From Lachnospiraceae bacterium (GTDB lineage Bacteria; Bacillota; Clostridia; Lachnospirales; Lachnospiraceae), in assembly GCA_017518185.1 (NCBI GenBank), contig JAFWWB010000078.1, positions 62,001 to 126,000 of the forward strand: a stretch of 64,000 nucleotides of DNA, written 5' to 3'. A program made the position numbers and the translations under genes. Below the pieces are notes generated by a model. The model ran no database searches, was not told the DNA's origin, and worked only from the letters and a program-made list of their open reading frames with translations. Shown piece after piece: positions 63,957 to 64,000 of this stretch. Position 1 is the first letter of the stretch. Each line of letters begins with the position of its first letter.

Positions 63957-64000
63957 CATTCTTCTCCGTATATATCTCGTCACAGATCGCGAGGAAATCA
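63946..64000 (-). CDS. C-terminal end of an upstream gene (cut by window edge)
   Basis: A frame enters from the window edge and ends with TGA at 63946, overlapping the start of the sensor-MFS gene. It reads DFLAICDEIYTEKNDEE at its end, plausible protein sequence, and the overlap is the same style seen across the region. It is too short to identify. Confidence 0.35.
   Translation of the reverse strand, partial: DFLAICDEIYTEKNDEE

Noticed and set aside
1-64000. tRNA or rRNA genes
   Set aside because: No tRNA-like cloverleaf with a proper TPsiC arm, and no rRNA-like stretch, was seen on either strand by eye; short GTTCGAA-like matches fall inside genes.

Overview
The window looks like a chromosomal segment of an anaerobic Firmicute, most probably a Lachnospiraceae-type clostridium. 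The reasons are GGAGG-type ribosome binding sites, sigma-A-like promoters, a class III fructose-1,6-bisphosphatase, a cellobiose 2-epimerase/GH130 pair, a TelA/XpaC pair, a LacF/LacG-type ABC importer and a CAP-domain surface protein. Genus cannot be fixed from the sequence alone. Nearly every gene lies on the minus strand; only fbp and a small ORF behind it are on plus. No tRNA, rRNA, CRISPR array or intact insertion sequence was seen.

Layout from low to high coordinates (transcription of minus genes runs right to left). (1) 0-10.7 kb: gpmA, a zinc-ribbon membrane protein, cellobiose 2-epimerase and mannosylglucose phosphorylase (together the intracellular mannobiose route), a flavoprotein, XpaC-like and TelA-like proteins, a MalY/PatB aminotransferase and a beta-helix protein. 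A mobile-type inverted repeat splits xpaC from telA. (2) 10.7-15.2 kb: a multibranched inverted-repeat element and terminator, then Nudix, phosphotransferase-fold, MATE and lipoprotein genes. (3) 15.2-24.1 kb: an accessory, visibly AT-richer island. It holds dinD and a small HTH gene with conspicuous palindromes, then a terminator-bounded six-gene operon (HTH, WYL regulator, M48 metalloprotease with a large unknown C-terminal region, TerB-like protein, glycine-rich membrane protein, Ig-like protein). Remnants of a lysozyme/SH3 protein and a glycine-rich beta-helix surface protein follow.

(4) 24.2-48.8 kb: one uninterrupted co-directional run of 21 genes from clpS to ftsH, with no gap larger than 15 bp and many stop/start overlaps. 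clpS-clpA begins it and hpt-ftsH ends it. In between lies a surface-glycan locus: glf, pseB, pseF, a UDP-glucuronate 4-epimerase-like gene, wecE, several glycosyltransferases, a deacetylase, GtrB and GtrII homologues, and a triple fusion of GNAT, acyltransferase-3 and GtrA domains. The GNAT part of that fusion carries an in-frame insertion of the same inverted-repeat element found beside telA.

(5) 48.8-58.9 kb: a YesL protein and a carbohydrate ABC importer with a near-perfect cre site and promoter upstream, a methyl-accepting chemotaxis protein, and a 1272-residue secreted CAP/Ig-like/repeat protein. (6) 58.9-64 kb: fbp, divergently transcribed and apparently leaderless, then an RsbW-like ATPase gene behind an unusual sensor-plus-MFS fusion gene that runs to the window edge.

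The best candidates for an undescribed system are the WYL/M48/TerB operon at 16.6-22.9 kb, the in-frame repeat insertion in the fusion acyltransferase, and the sensor-MFS/RsbW unit.
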